DNA from: Bacteroidaceae bacterium
GTDB taxonomy: Bacteria > Bacteroidota > Bacteroidia > Bacteroidales > Bacteroidaceae
DNA length: 64,000 nucleotides
Reading direction: 5' to 3'
Assembly: GCA_017448825.1 (NCBI GenBank)
Contig: JAFSKR010000043.1
Span: 1-64,000, forward strand
The notes under the pieces are model-generated. The model was given only the letters and a program-made list of their open reading frames with translations. It was not told where the DNA came from and searched no databases. How positions within the stretch are numbered: position 1 is the first letter of the stretch; every line of letters starts with the position of its first letter. Positions 8,410-15,235 of the stretch are shown here, piece after piece. The translations under genes were made by a program, and so were the position numbers.

Positions 8410-9065
8410 ACGATTTGTCCATCAACAATGTGAATGATTCGGTTTGTCTGTGCGCCCACATCCTGCTCATGGGTGACCACCACGATGGTCAAGCCCTGCC
8501 TGTTGAGTTCTTTCAGCAGTTCCATCACTTCGATGGTGGTCTTGCTGTCGAGGGCACCTGTGGGTTCGTCGGCCAAGATGATTTGCGGATGGGTGATGAG
8601 GGCACGGGCGATGGCGACACGTTGCTTCTGTCCACCCGACATCTCGTTGGGCAGATGGTGTGCCCAATCCTTCAGCCCCACCTTGTCCAGATACTCCATC
8701 GCCAGGGCGTTGCGCTTGCGGCGACTTACGCCTTGATAGAAGAGGGGTAGGGCGACGTTTTCCATCGCGTCCTTGTAGGGGATGAGGTTGAACGACTGGA
8801 AGACGAAGCCAATCATCTTGTTGCGATATTCGGCAGCCTTTGTCTCGCTGAGGTCTTTGATGAGGGTGCCGTTGAGGGTGTATTCGCCCTCGTCGTAGTC
8901 GTCAAGGATGCCGAGGATGTTGAGCAGGGTCGATTTGCCCGAACCCGAGGCACCCATGATGGCGACGAACTCGCCCTCTTCGATGTTGAGGTCGATGCCC
9001 TTCAAGACGTGCAAGGGTTGCGCGCCCTTGTACGTCTTGTGGATTCCTTTCAGCTGAATCATCAT
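8406..9065 (-). CDS. ABC transporter ATP-binding protein (MacB/LolD type)
   Basis: The start at 9065 gives 219 residues beginning [13 protein letters not shown] longer in-frame start at 9158 would overlap the DUF2807 gene, and the 9065 start lies 5 nt after that gene's stop with AAGAG upstream. Walker A is GASGSGKST (about 39-47), the signature MSGGQKQR (about 144-151) and Walker [12 protein letters not shown]. It should power the two FtsX-type permeases encoded next. Confidence 0.93.
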   Translation of the reverse strand: MMIQLKGIHKTYKGAQPLHVLKGIDLNIEEGEFVAIMGASGSGKSTLLNILGILDDYDEGEYTLNGTLIKDLSETKAAEYRNKMIGFVFQSFNLIPYKDAMENVALPLFYQGVSRRKRNALAMEYLDKVGLKDWAHHLPNEMSGGQKQRVAIARALITHPQIILADEPTGALDSKTTIEVMELLKELNRQGLTIVVVTHEQDVGAQTNRIIHIVDGQIV

Positions 9066-9070
9066 ATCTC

Positions 9071-9889
9071 TTATTGAATCACAATGTTTTCGTGAATCGC
9101 CAAATTGCGTGAGTCGATGCTTGCCATTCCGCTGGAACGTTTGGTCAGGTGGCCGCATTCACCTTTCAGTTCCACCTCACCTGTGCCACTGGCTATGACG
9201 CTGATGTCCTGACACTTCACGTCGAGGTCGGCATCGCCCGCACCGCTGATTTGTACGCTGATGTTATTCGCCTTCACGTCGGCCTTCATGTCGCCAGCAC
9301 CGCTGATTTGGATGTCGGCCTTGCCTTTGCACTTGATTTTCTCGGCCTTGATGTCGCCGGCACCGCTGATTTGCAGGCAGAAGTTCTGACACTTCAGACG
9401 GTCAATGTCCACGTCGCCTGCTCCTGCAATGGTGATGTTGAGGTCGTTGGAAAGTTCGATGGTGTCTTTCATCTCGATGTCGCCAGCACCAGCCACGTGG
9501 ATGCTTTCGAGCGTGGGGGCGGTGATGGTCAGTTTGATGCTGGGCAGTTTGCGGTCGGCATCAGGCTTTTTCTCCACCAAGAGGATGCCATCCTCCACGC
9601 GGATGTCGTTGCCCTCGATGGCCAGTTCGTTTCCGTAGGCTTCCACGCTCACAGCATCGCCTTGGCGGAACTTGATGTCGGCATTGCCAGCCAGATTGAT
9701 GTGGGTGAACTCCGTGAGGTCGAGGGTCTTCGTGATGACCTTGCCCCATTTCTTGCTGTCGCGGTAGTCGTCTTTGCCAGCTTCCTTACGGACAATACGT
9801 TTTAACTCGTCTTTCGACATGGTGCATGAGGTCATGCTGCTGATGAGGATGCCAAGCGTGATGGCAAGGATGATTTTGTTGAGATGCAT
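9071..9889 (-). CDS. DUF2807 putative auto-adhesin lipoprotein
   Basis: 272 residues. The N-terminus has a lipoprotein signal with lipobox SSMTSC (Cys about 22). The mature part is a repeated beta structure with recurrent (A/S)GAGD motifs roughly every 18-20 residues (GAGDIE, GAGDVD, GAGDIK, GAGDMK, GAGDAD, GTGEVE), as in the DUF2807 head domain that forms a beta-helix. It lies between the GntR regulator and the MacB-like ATPase with 4-5 nt gaps. DUF2807 proteins often accompany GntR/ABC genes in Bacteroidetes; whether it is a sensor, an adhesin or a substrate-binding partner is unknown. Confidence 0.85.
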   Translation of the reverse strand: MHLNKIILAITLGILISSMTSCTMSKDELKRIVRKEAGKDDYRDSKKWGKVITKTLDLTEFTHINLAGNADIKFRQGDAVSVEAYGNELAIEGNDIRVEDGILLVEKKPDADRKLPSIKLTITAPTLESIHVAGAGDIEMKDTIELSNDLNITIAGAGDVDIDRLKCQNFCLQISGAGDIKAEKIKCKGKADIQISGAGDMKADVKANNISVQISGAGDADLDVKCQDISVIASGTGEVELKGECGHLTKRSSGMASIDSRNLAIHENIVIQ

Positions 9890-9893
9890 AGTG

Positions 9894-10259
9894 TTATTTC
9901 TCCATTTGATAGTTGATGATTCCGTTTGTTAACTCGTTCATGGTGATGTCGAGGTTCGCCATCTGGCGTGCCACTTCGGGCAGGGTCTCCGTGAGGAACT
10001 CCTGACGCTTCATCTGTCGGATGGCATCTTTGGCTCCCACGCAGACGAAGTAGCCGAGGCCACGTTTTGTGTAGATGATGTCCTGTCCTTGCAGCCAGTC
10101 GTAGGCACGGGCACAGGTGTTGGCGTTCACCTCCACCGTGGCGGCATACTCTCTCACGCTGGGGATGCGTTCGTCCTCCAGAAACTTCTCTTGAAGGATG
10201 TCCTCGCTGATGAGGTCGGCTATTTGTGCATAGATAGGTTTGTTGTCTTTGAACTGCAT
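9894..10259 (-). CDS. GntR-family transcriptional regulator, YtrA subfamily
   Basis: 121 residues, the short form typical of YtrA: a GntR winged helix (about 10-75; IPSVREYAATVEVNANTCARAYDWL contains the recognition helix) and only a short C-terminal dimerisation helix with no large effector domain. YtrA repressors generally control the ABC transporter operons they sit in. Here it is the third gene of a nine-gene operon whose promoter carries a 24-bp palindrome (12134-12157) over the start site, which I take to be its operator. The signal is probably cell-envelope stress, by analogy. Confidence 0.9.
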   Translation of the reverse strand: MQFKDNKPIYAQIADLISEDILQEKFLEDERIPSVREYAATVEVNANTCARAYDWLQGQDIIYTKRGLGYFVCVGAKDAIRQMKRQEFLTETLPEVARQMANLDITMNELTNGIINYQMEK

Positions 10260-10267
10260 AGATACAT

Positions 10268-11206
10268 TTATTTATTTAAGGGAGTGGTGATTTGGGCACG
10301 GGTGTAGAGGCTGTAGCTCTTCCAGCCGAGCACGGCGGCGAGGATGAGTGCCAGTGTGCCTGCAATGTAGTATCCTGTGGTCATGTTGCGGAGAAGGACT
10401 TCTCCACCGTTCTCCATTTCGGTGACAACATCCACATGGTCGGCAAAGATGGCGACACCGACGAAGAACAGGATGACAAGGATGAACCCCAGTATCTGCA
10501 TGGCGACGTAGGTGAGGATGATGTTGTATTTATACTTCACGGCGTTGCCGAACAGATAGATGGCTATTTCGGCAATGATGCCACACAGAATGCCGAAGCT
10601 CAGGGCGGAGAGGAGGGCGACACCCTTTTGTGTCTCGTGGTTCATGGCAATAGCGTCGCCGTTGACTGTTAAGAAGGAGCCTCCAAGCCAATCGGTGATG
10701 TTCAGACGGAGAATTTCCCAGATGCTTTCGGTCAGCGATTTCACGCCGCCTTCGCTGCCATAGACAGCCAGCGTGAGCAGGGCATTGATGCCGTCGGCCA
10801 GCAGAATGGAAAGGATGCAGAGGATGAAGCCGCCGCCAATCATCAGTCCTGTGTGCCAGGTGAACTTCTCCAGATTGGTGGCAGGCAGGGTCAGTTCGGT
10901 GATGCGTCCCTGCTTGTTGCGCAGGTTGTGGAAACTGCAACCGGCAAAGATGTAAAGCATGAAGACGAGGAAGCCCAGCACGTAGGCAGCTGTCATGAAT
11001 AGCCAGTTGTAGCCTGCCTGAGAGAATGGGTCTCTGTCGCCCATGAAGGTCATGTTTTCCCACATGGTGTAGCGTGCCATGAAGCCTAACACGTTGATGC
11101 CTATGGTGCCAACTACGGTGAAAAGTGCCAGATTGCGATAAAACACCTTGTTGATGGCAAGGTCGTATTTCGCGAAGTTCGCGAAGCGTTCTTTGTTGAA
11201 GTTCAT
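10268..11206 (-). CDS. ABC-2-like permease of the YtrA-type operon
   Basis: 312 residues with about six transmembrane segments (near 25-45, 72-95, 120-142, 198-218, 228-252, 280-300). No ATP-binding motif is present. It lies 4 nt downstream of an ABC ATPase gene and 8 nt upstream of the GntR regulator, so it is most likely that ATPase's membrane partner. The sequence is weakly conserved, as is usual for such permeases; the substrate cannot be read from it. Confidence 0.75.
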   Translation of the reverse strand: MNFNKERFANFAKYDLAINKVFYRNLALFTVVGTIGINVLGFMARYTMWENMTFMGDRDPFSQAGYNWLFMTAAYVLGFLVFMLYIFAGCSFHNLRNKQGRITELTLPATNLEKFTWHTGLMIGGGFILCILSILLADGINALLTLAVYGSEGGVKSLTESIWEILRLNITDWLGGSFLTVNGDAIAMNHETQKGVALLSALSFGILCGIIAEIAIYLFGNAVKYKYNIILTYVAMQILGFILVILFFVGVAIFADHVDVVTEMENGGEVLLRNMTTGYYIAGTLALILAAVLGWKSYSLYTRAQITTPLNK

Positions 11207-11210
11207 ACGT

Positions 11211-11951
11211 TTATCCTCCTATTTCTGCTTTGGTTAATGTCTTGATGAAGAGTTCCTCCAGGTTGACGGGTTCTTCCATGTTCATTTTCTCGTTGAGCAG
11301 GACGGCGTTCTGCTCGATGATGGTCACGTGGTCGAGCAGTGTCTCCACGTCGCGCACCTGATGGGTGGAGATGATGACCGTCTGGTCGTCCCTCATGCCC
11401 TGTGCCACCACCTTGCGGAACTGGCTCTTGCTGGGGATGTCGAGGCCATTGGTCGGCTCGTCCATCAGCAGCAGTTTCGTGCGTGCAGCGATGGCGATGC
11501 ACATGTAAATCTTCTTTTTCTGCCCCATCGACAGCGCACCGAGGTTGATGTTCGGAAGACCATTCTCGTCGAGGGTGGCACCGTCGACATGGAGCATTTC
11601 GAAGACGGTGAGCAGTTGCACCATCAGTTGCTCGTCGAAGTTGGGGTAGAAGGGCTTGAGCACCTTCACATAGTCGGGCAGCAGGATGGAGGGCAGGTTG
11701 TACTCCTCGGGCACGATGAACATTTCCCTGAGTGTCTCGGGTTGGCGTTCTTGCGTGTTCATGCCGTCGAAGGTGATTTGACCCTGACGGGGACGGAGCA
11801 GTCCCATGATGAGGTAGAGCAGGGTGCTCTTGCCCGTGCCGTTCTTGCCCAAGAGGCCGTAGATGCCGGGTTCCTCGTACTGGAGCGAGAAGTTTTCCAG
11901 TACGTGGTGGATGGCGTTGTAGCCAAACGTTATGTTTTCAATCTTTAGCAT
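11211..11951 (-). CDS. ABC transporter ATP-binding protein, first gene of the nine-gene operon
   Basis: 246 residues. Walker A GLLGKNGTGKST (about 33-44), a signature region LSMGQKKK, where the usual LSGGQ has Met in place of the first Gly, and Walker B LLLMDEPTNGLD. The subfamily is that of ABC-2 type and bacitracin-resistance-like ATPases. It opens the operon; its start lies about 200 nt downstream of the promoter, and that leader contains three 23-bp dyad repeats. It pairs with the permease encoded next. Confidence 0.9.
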   Translation of the reverse strand: MLKIENITFGYNAIHHVLENFSLQYEEPGIYGLLGKNGTGKSTLLYLIMGLLRPRQGQITFDGMNTQERQPETLREMFIVPEEYNLPSILLPDYVKVLKPFYPNFDEQLMVQLLTVFEMLHVDGATLDENGLPNINLGALSMGQKKKIYMCIAIAARTKLLLMDEPTNGLDIPSKSQFRKVVAQGMRDDQTVIISTHQVRDVETLLDHVTIIEQNAVLLNEKMNMEEPVNLEELFIKTLTKAEIGG

Positions 11952-12005
11952 AGTGTTTTTATTTATATATAATGTGTATGTTTATAATTGCTTGCTCATG
12001 ACCTC

Positions 12006-12078
12006 AAAACCGACGTGGGGCACGCCGCCTTACCGATGTGGGGCACGTCGCCTCACCGATGTGGGGCACGTCGGTTTT
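12006..12078. repeat. Three tandem 23-bp dyad units (family A) in the operon leader
   Basis: Units at 12009-12031, 12032-12054 and 12055-12077 are each exactly 23 bp, of the form ACCGAYGTGGGGCACGYCG. Each is a near-palindrome with a GGG centre. The array is bounded by a perfect 12-bp inverted repeat, AAAACCGACGTG (12006-12017) and CACGTCGGTTTT (12067-12078). The same unit, also three times with the same 23-bp period, occurs at 28744-28812. It lies in the predicted 5' leader of the ABC operon. Confidence 0.85.
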
Positions 12079-12133
12079 GTGGTTGTTTCCGTGTCACCTT
12101 GGCGATGTTTCCGACTCCATTCTTTATGTTATT

Positions 12134-12166
12134 AGTGTACTACTTAAGTAATACACTGCAAAGGTA
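12134..12166 (-). promoter_or_regulatory. Promoter and YtrA-like operator of the nine-gene ABC operon
   Basis: The -7 box TACCTTTG is read leftward at 12159-12166. Directly downstream, over the expected start site, AGTGTACTACTT (12134-12145) and AAGTAATACACT (12146-12157) form a 24-bp palindrome with one mismatched pair. AGTGTA/TACACT ends resemble operators described for YtrA-type GntR repressors. The placement fits repression by the GntR protein encoded third in this operon (autoregulation). Confidence 0.75.
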
Positions 12167-12254
12167 GTGCATTTCATCCCGAACTTCCAAACAAATGATG
12201 AAAAAAGTTTCATTATTTAACATTCTTTTAACATTGCGTGTCGGAAAAAGTTTG

Positions 12255-12262
12255 TACCTTTG
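12255..12262 (+). promoter_or_regulatory. -7 box for the NIF3 gene
   Basis: TACCTTTG with ATTG 18 bases upstream. The predicted leader before the start codon is about 55 nt. It diverges from the ABC operon promoter at 12159-12166. Confidence 0.65.
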
Positions 12263-12322
12263 CAGCCGAAACGTGTGGAGAGGCAGATTGGCATAAATTG
12301 AAACAACCACGTTTCCGACATC

Positions 12323-13126
12323 ATGAAAGTAAAGGATATCTTAGGTGCCCTTGAAGAGTTCGCTCCTCTGGCCCTGCAAGACGGCTACGATAATGCGGGA
12401 TTGCAGATTGGATTAGCAGAGGACGCAGAGGCTACAGGGGCATTGTTGTGTTTGGACGTCAATGAAGACGTCGTGGATGAGGCGGTTCAGCGCGGCTGCA
12501 ACCTCATCGTGAGTCATCACCCCCTGTTGTTCCATCCCGTGAAGAGCATCACGTCGCAGGACTATGTGGGTCGTACCATCATGCGTGCCATCCAGAAGGG
12601 CGTTGCTATCTATGCCGCCCACACTAACCTGGATGCTGCCTATGACGGTGTGTGTTTCAAAATGGCAGACAAGCTGGGTCTTGCCGCTCCACAGTGGCTC
12701 TCTCCGACAGAGTCTTATGTGCGTGACGGACAGGAGTGCATGGCAGGCGATGGCATCATTGCCACCTTCCCGACACCACTCTCCCAGAAGGCATTCATGG
12801 AGCGCGTGAAAGAGGTCTTCCATCTGAAGTCCCTGCGTGCCAATAATGCTGACAAGGAGAAAATCAGCCGTGTGGCACTGTGTGGCGGTTCGGGTGCCTT
12901 CCTGATACCCGATGCCATCGAGAAAGGTGCCGATGCCTTCTTGACGGGCGAGATTGGTTACCACCACTTCTTCGGCCATGAGCAAGACATCCTGCTCCTG
13001 GAGGTGGGACACTACGAGAGTGAGCAATACACCTTGGAGATTCTGAGAGACATTCTCCACAAGGCCGACGAGCAACTGCCCATCTACGAGACAGAGAAGA
13101 AGGTAAATCCTATCAACTATTTATAA
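12323..13126 (+). CDS. NIF3-like dinuclear metal-centre protein (YbgI/GTP cyclohydrolase-I type 2 family)
   Basis: 267 residues. Family metal-binding histidines appear in IVSHHPLLFHP (about 62-72) and GEIGYHHFFGHE (about 209-220), and YAAHTNLDAAYDGV (about 96-109) is the conserved central block. NIF3 proteins form toroidal hexamers with a two-metal site; their reaction is still poorly defined. The gene is followed 6 nt later by a coiled-coil zinc-ribbon gene, a pairing common in Bacteroidetes. The length matches the short form without the inserted PII-like domain. Confidence 0.92.
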   Translation: MKVKDILGALEEFAPLALQDGYDNAGLQIGLAEDAEATGALLCLDVNEDVVDEAVQRGCNLIVSHHPLLFHPVKSITSQDYVGRTIMRAIQKGVAIYAAHTNLDAAYDGVCFKMADKLGLAAPQWLSPTESYVRDGQECMAGDGIIATFPTPLSQKAFMERVKEVFHLKSLRANNADKEKISRVALCGGSGAFLIPDAIEKGADAFLTGEIGYHHFFGHEQDILLLEVGHYESEQYTLEILRDILHKADEQLPIYETEKKVNPINYL

Positions 13127-13132
13127 TATTAT

Positions 13133-13957
13133 ATGGCAAAGAAAAAAGAAAATCCTGCGGACATGCCGGTGGAAGAGCGCCTGAAAAATCTGTTTCAGCT
13201 GCAAACCATTTTGACAGAAATCGACCGCATCCGCACTTTGCGTGGAGAACTCCCCTTGGAGGTGGAAGACCTCGAAGACACAATTGAGGGGCTGAAAACC
13301 CGCATCAGCAAGACACAGACGGAAATTGTGGACCTTCGCTCGAAGATTGCCGAGTTCCGTGGCAAGATTGAACTGGCCACCTCACAGTTGGCAACCTATA
13401 AGGAGCAGATGGACAATGTGCGCAACAACCGCGAGTACGACCTGCTGAACAAGGAGATTGAGTTCCAAACCCTCGAAATCGAACTTTGCAACAAGCGCAT
13501 CCGTGAGGCACAAGTGCAGGAGCGCGCCAAAGTGGAATATCAGGACAAGAGCAAGGAGGAACTGGAAGACCGTCTGCAAGACCTTGACGTGAAGAAAAAC
13601 GAACTGGACGAAATCGTGGCAGAAACCAAGGCCGACGAAGAGAAACTGCGTGAGAAGGCAAAGAATCTGGAAACGCTCATCGAGCCACGCCTCTTGCAGA
13701 GCTTCAAGCGCATCCGCAAGAACTGCCGCAACGGTCTCGGCATCGTGTATGTGCAGCGTGATGCCTGTGGTGGTTGCTTCGCCAAGATTCCACCCCAGCG
13801 ACAACTCGATGTGCGTATGCGCAAGAAGGTCATCGTCTGTGAATACTGCGGACGCATCCTCATCGACCCAGAACTGGCAGGCGTAAAGCAAGAAGCGCCC
13901 GTGGTGGAGGAAAAGCCCAAGCGCCGTTCGCGTCGCAAGAAGGAAGAGGACGAATAG
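13133..13957 (+). CDS. Coiled-coil zinc-ribbon protein (CT398/HP0958-like)
   Basis: 274 residues. An N-terminal antiparallel coiled coil of about 170 residues (Glu/Lys/Leu-rich heptads) precedes a four-cysteine zinc ribbon: CGGC near 206-209 and CEYC near 230-233. It ends in a basic-acidic tail (KPKRRSRRKKEEDE). Relatives such as HP0958 bind protein or RNA partners, but no activity is settled for the Bacteroidetes members. It is probably co-transcribed with NIF3, since the gap is only 6 nt. Confidence 0.88.
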   Translation: MAKKKENPADMPVEERLKNLFQLQTILTEIDRIRTLRGELPLEVEDLEDTIEGLKTRISKTQTEIVDLRSKIAEFRGKIELATSQLATYKEQMDNVRNNREYDLLNKEIEFQTLEIELCNKRIREAQVQERAKVEYQDKSKEELEDRLQDLDVKKNELDEIVAETKADEEKLREKAKNLETLIEPRLLQSFKRIRKNCRNGLGIVYVQRDACGGCFAKIPPQRQLDVRMRKKVIVCEYCGRILIDPELAGVKQEAPVVEEKPKRRSRRKKEEDE

Positions 13958-13969
13958 AACCCCAAAAGA

Positions 13970-14040
13970 AACACGGAAGGATAAAAGTGAGCGTTGCTGT
14001 CTGAATGGACTCGCAACGCTCACTTTTATCCTTCCATGTT
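13970..14040. terminator. 28-bp hairpin between convergent genes
   Basis: Arms 13970-13997 and 14013-14040 pair over 28 bp with a single G-T position and a 15-nt loop. The arm ends are AACACGGAAGG and CCTTCCATGTT. The hairpin lies between the rightward zinc-ribbon gene and the leftward PD-(D/E)XK gene and probably terminates both. Its TTTTATCCTTCC segment is the founding copy of the 21-bp repeats that follow. Confidence 0.75.
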
Positions 14041-14144
14041 TAGTTTTTATCCTTCCGTGTTTCGCCTTTATCGCTCGGGCTTCCTTTGCCAGGCTTTCGG
14101 CACATTGCGTTTTTTATCCTTCCGCGTATCATTTTTATCCTTCT
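14024..14144. repeat. Degenerate 21-bp tandem repeats with TTTTATCCTTCC core
   Basis: TTTTATCC starts at 14024 and 14045 (21 apart) and again at 14112 and 14133 (21 apart), with a worn copy near 14066. The block overlaps the 3' end of the next leftward gene by about 10 nt. Confidence 0.6.
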
Positions 14145-14611
14145 TGCATGATTTCCGCATACGTCGGCACATCCTCCAAAAAGACATACCCACCAGTTTT
14201 GATGTCCACCCGACAGCAATAGTGCTTCATCCCATTGCTCACCACCAGATACTCCACCTCCAGTACCATGTTGTATCGGCAAATCTGACTGAACACCTTC
14301 TGCGTAATCTCCACGTCAGGACGCTTGTACTCAATAATCATCCTCGGCCTCAAACCCTCCTGCCGATACACCACCGTGTCACACCGTCGGCTCATGCCGT
14401 TCAGCGTCACCGCCACCTCGTTCGCCATCAGCGTAGGGGAGTACCCCTTGTGTGCGATGAGAAAATGCACAAAATGCTGCCGCACCCACTCCTCAGGCGT
14501 GAGTGCCACAAACTTATGGCGAAGCACATCCAGTATCTTCACCATACCGTTCATCCTCTTGATGTTCGCCTCAAAAGGCGGTAAATTCAGCGGTTGTGTC
14601 ATGACTGTCAA
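14135..14611 (-). CDS. HsdR-N/PD-(D/E)XK nuclease-fold protein
   Basis: 158 residues resembling the N-terminal nuclease domain of type I restriction HsdR. The motifs are a conserved Glu in NEVAVTL, CDTVVY (catalytic Asp) and IIEYKRP (E-x-K), spaced as in PD-(D/E)XK enzymes. There are no helicase motifs, and no HsdM/HsdS genes are adjacent, so it is not a working type I system. Stand-alone proteins of this kind are widespread in Bacteroidetes without a settled function. A start three codons later (MTQPL) is equally possible. Confidence 0.75.
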   Translation of the reverse strand: MTVMTQPLNLPPFEANIKRMNGMVKILDVLRHKFVALTPEEWVRQHFVHFLIAHKGYSPTLMANEVAVTLNGMSRRCDTVVYRQEGLRPRMIIEYKRPDVEITQKVFSQICRYNMVLEVEYLVVSNGMKHYCCRVDIKTGGYVFLEDVPTYAEIMQEG

Positions 14612-14663
14612 TGAAGGAAAAATACCCTCCTCATTCTATAACTCCCATCAGCTTCCATCTACT

Positions 14664-14824
14664 CAACTATCTGAAGTTATCGCTTCGCTCGAAGTGAGCG
14701 AAGTTAACGAAGTGAGTGACGATACTTCTTGCGATAGTTTTCAATGCTGTTTCAATGTCCTTAACTATTGTCGTTAACTTCGAGCGAAGCGAAAACTTCG
14801 CTAACTTCGTTAACTTCAAAGATA
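14664..14824. repeat. Interleaved CGCTTCGCTCGAAG / GCGAAGTTAACGAAG repeats
   Basis: TCGCTTCGCTCGAAGT near 14679 recurs on the opposite strand near 14780 (ACTTCGAGCGAAGCGA), and GCGAAGTTAACGAAGT recurs as an inverted copy near 14800. The result is a nested imperfect inverted repeat about 150 nt long. Candidate leftward -7 boxes (TATCTTTG) lie at 14817-14824 and 14880-14887 and could serve the PD-(D/E)XK gene. Otherwise 14888-15143 shows only a short CCGACACC/GGTGTCGG hairpin near 15047-15078. Confidence 0.55.
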
Positions 14825-15143
14825 TACAACTTGCGACACTTAAATCATCTATTTGTTGTTGATTAGGACTATTGTGCTGCAAAGATACAACAAATCTCCT
14901 CATACAGCAACAAACTTTGAAAAAACATCCCTCTTGACACCACACTTCTACCCACACATGAGTCGCTTTTACCAATTTCCCACCTCTCCCCAAGCCCCTC
15001 ATGGTGCTCTGGTATGGATGCTTCAGTGTCACAAGAAGCAACGTTGCCGACACCTATGCAGCAATGTGGGGGTGTCGGTGGTTGATTCCCTAAAAAATGT
15101 GAGGATATTTTGGTGGGAAGTTGGAAATGTTGTGAAAACTTTG

Positions 15144-15151
15144 TAACTTTG
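15144..15151 (+). promoter_or_regulatory. -7 box for ftsZ
   Basis: TAACTTTG matches TAnnTTTG, with GTTG 20 bases upstream (15120-15123). The predicted leader is about 80 nt before the first start codon. Confidence 0.6.
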
Positions 15152-15235
15152 TGGCGAGAATATATGATAGAGTGAGATGCCAACGCTGATGGGTTGGCAA
15201 AATGTTTGTATAACTTATTAAAATCTGAGAATTGA

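Noticed and set aside
14135-14611. Remnant of a type I restriction system
   Set aside because: No helicase, methylase or specificity gene nearby; stand-alone HsdR-N-like proteins are a common Bacteroidetes family.
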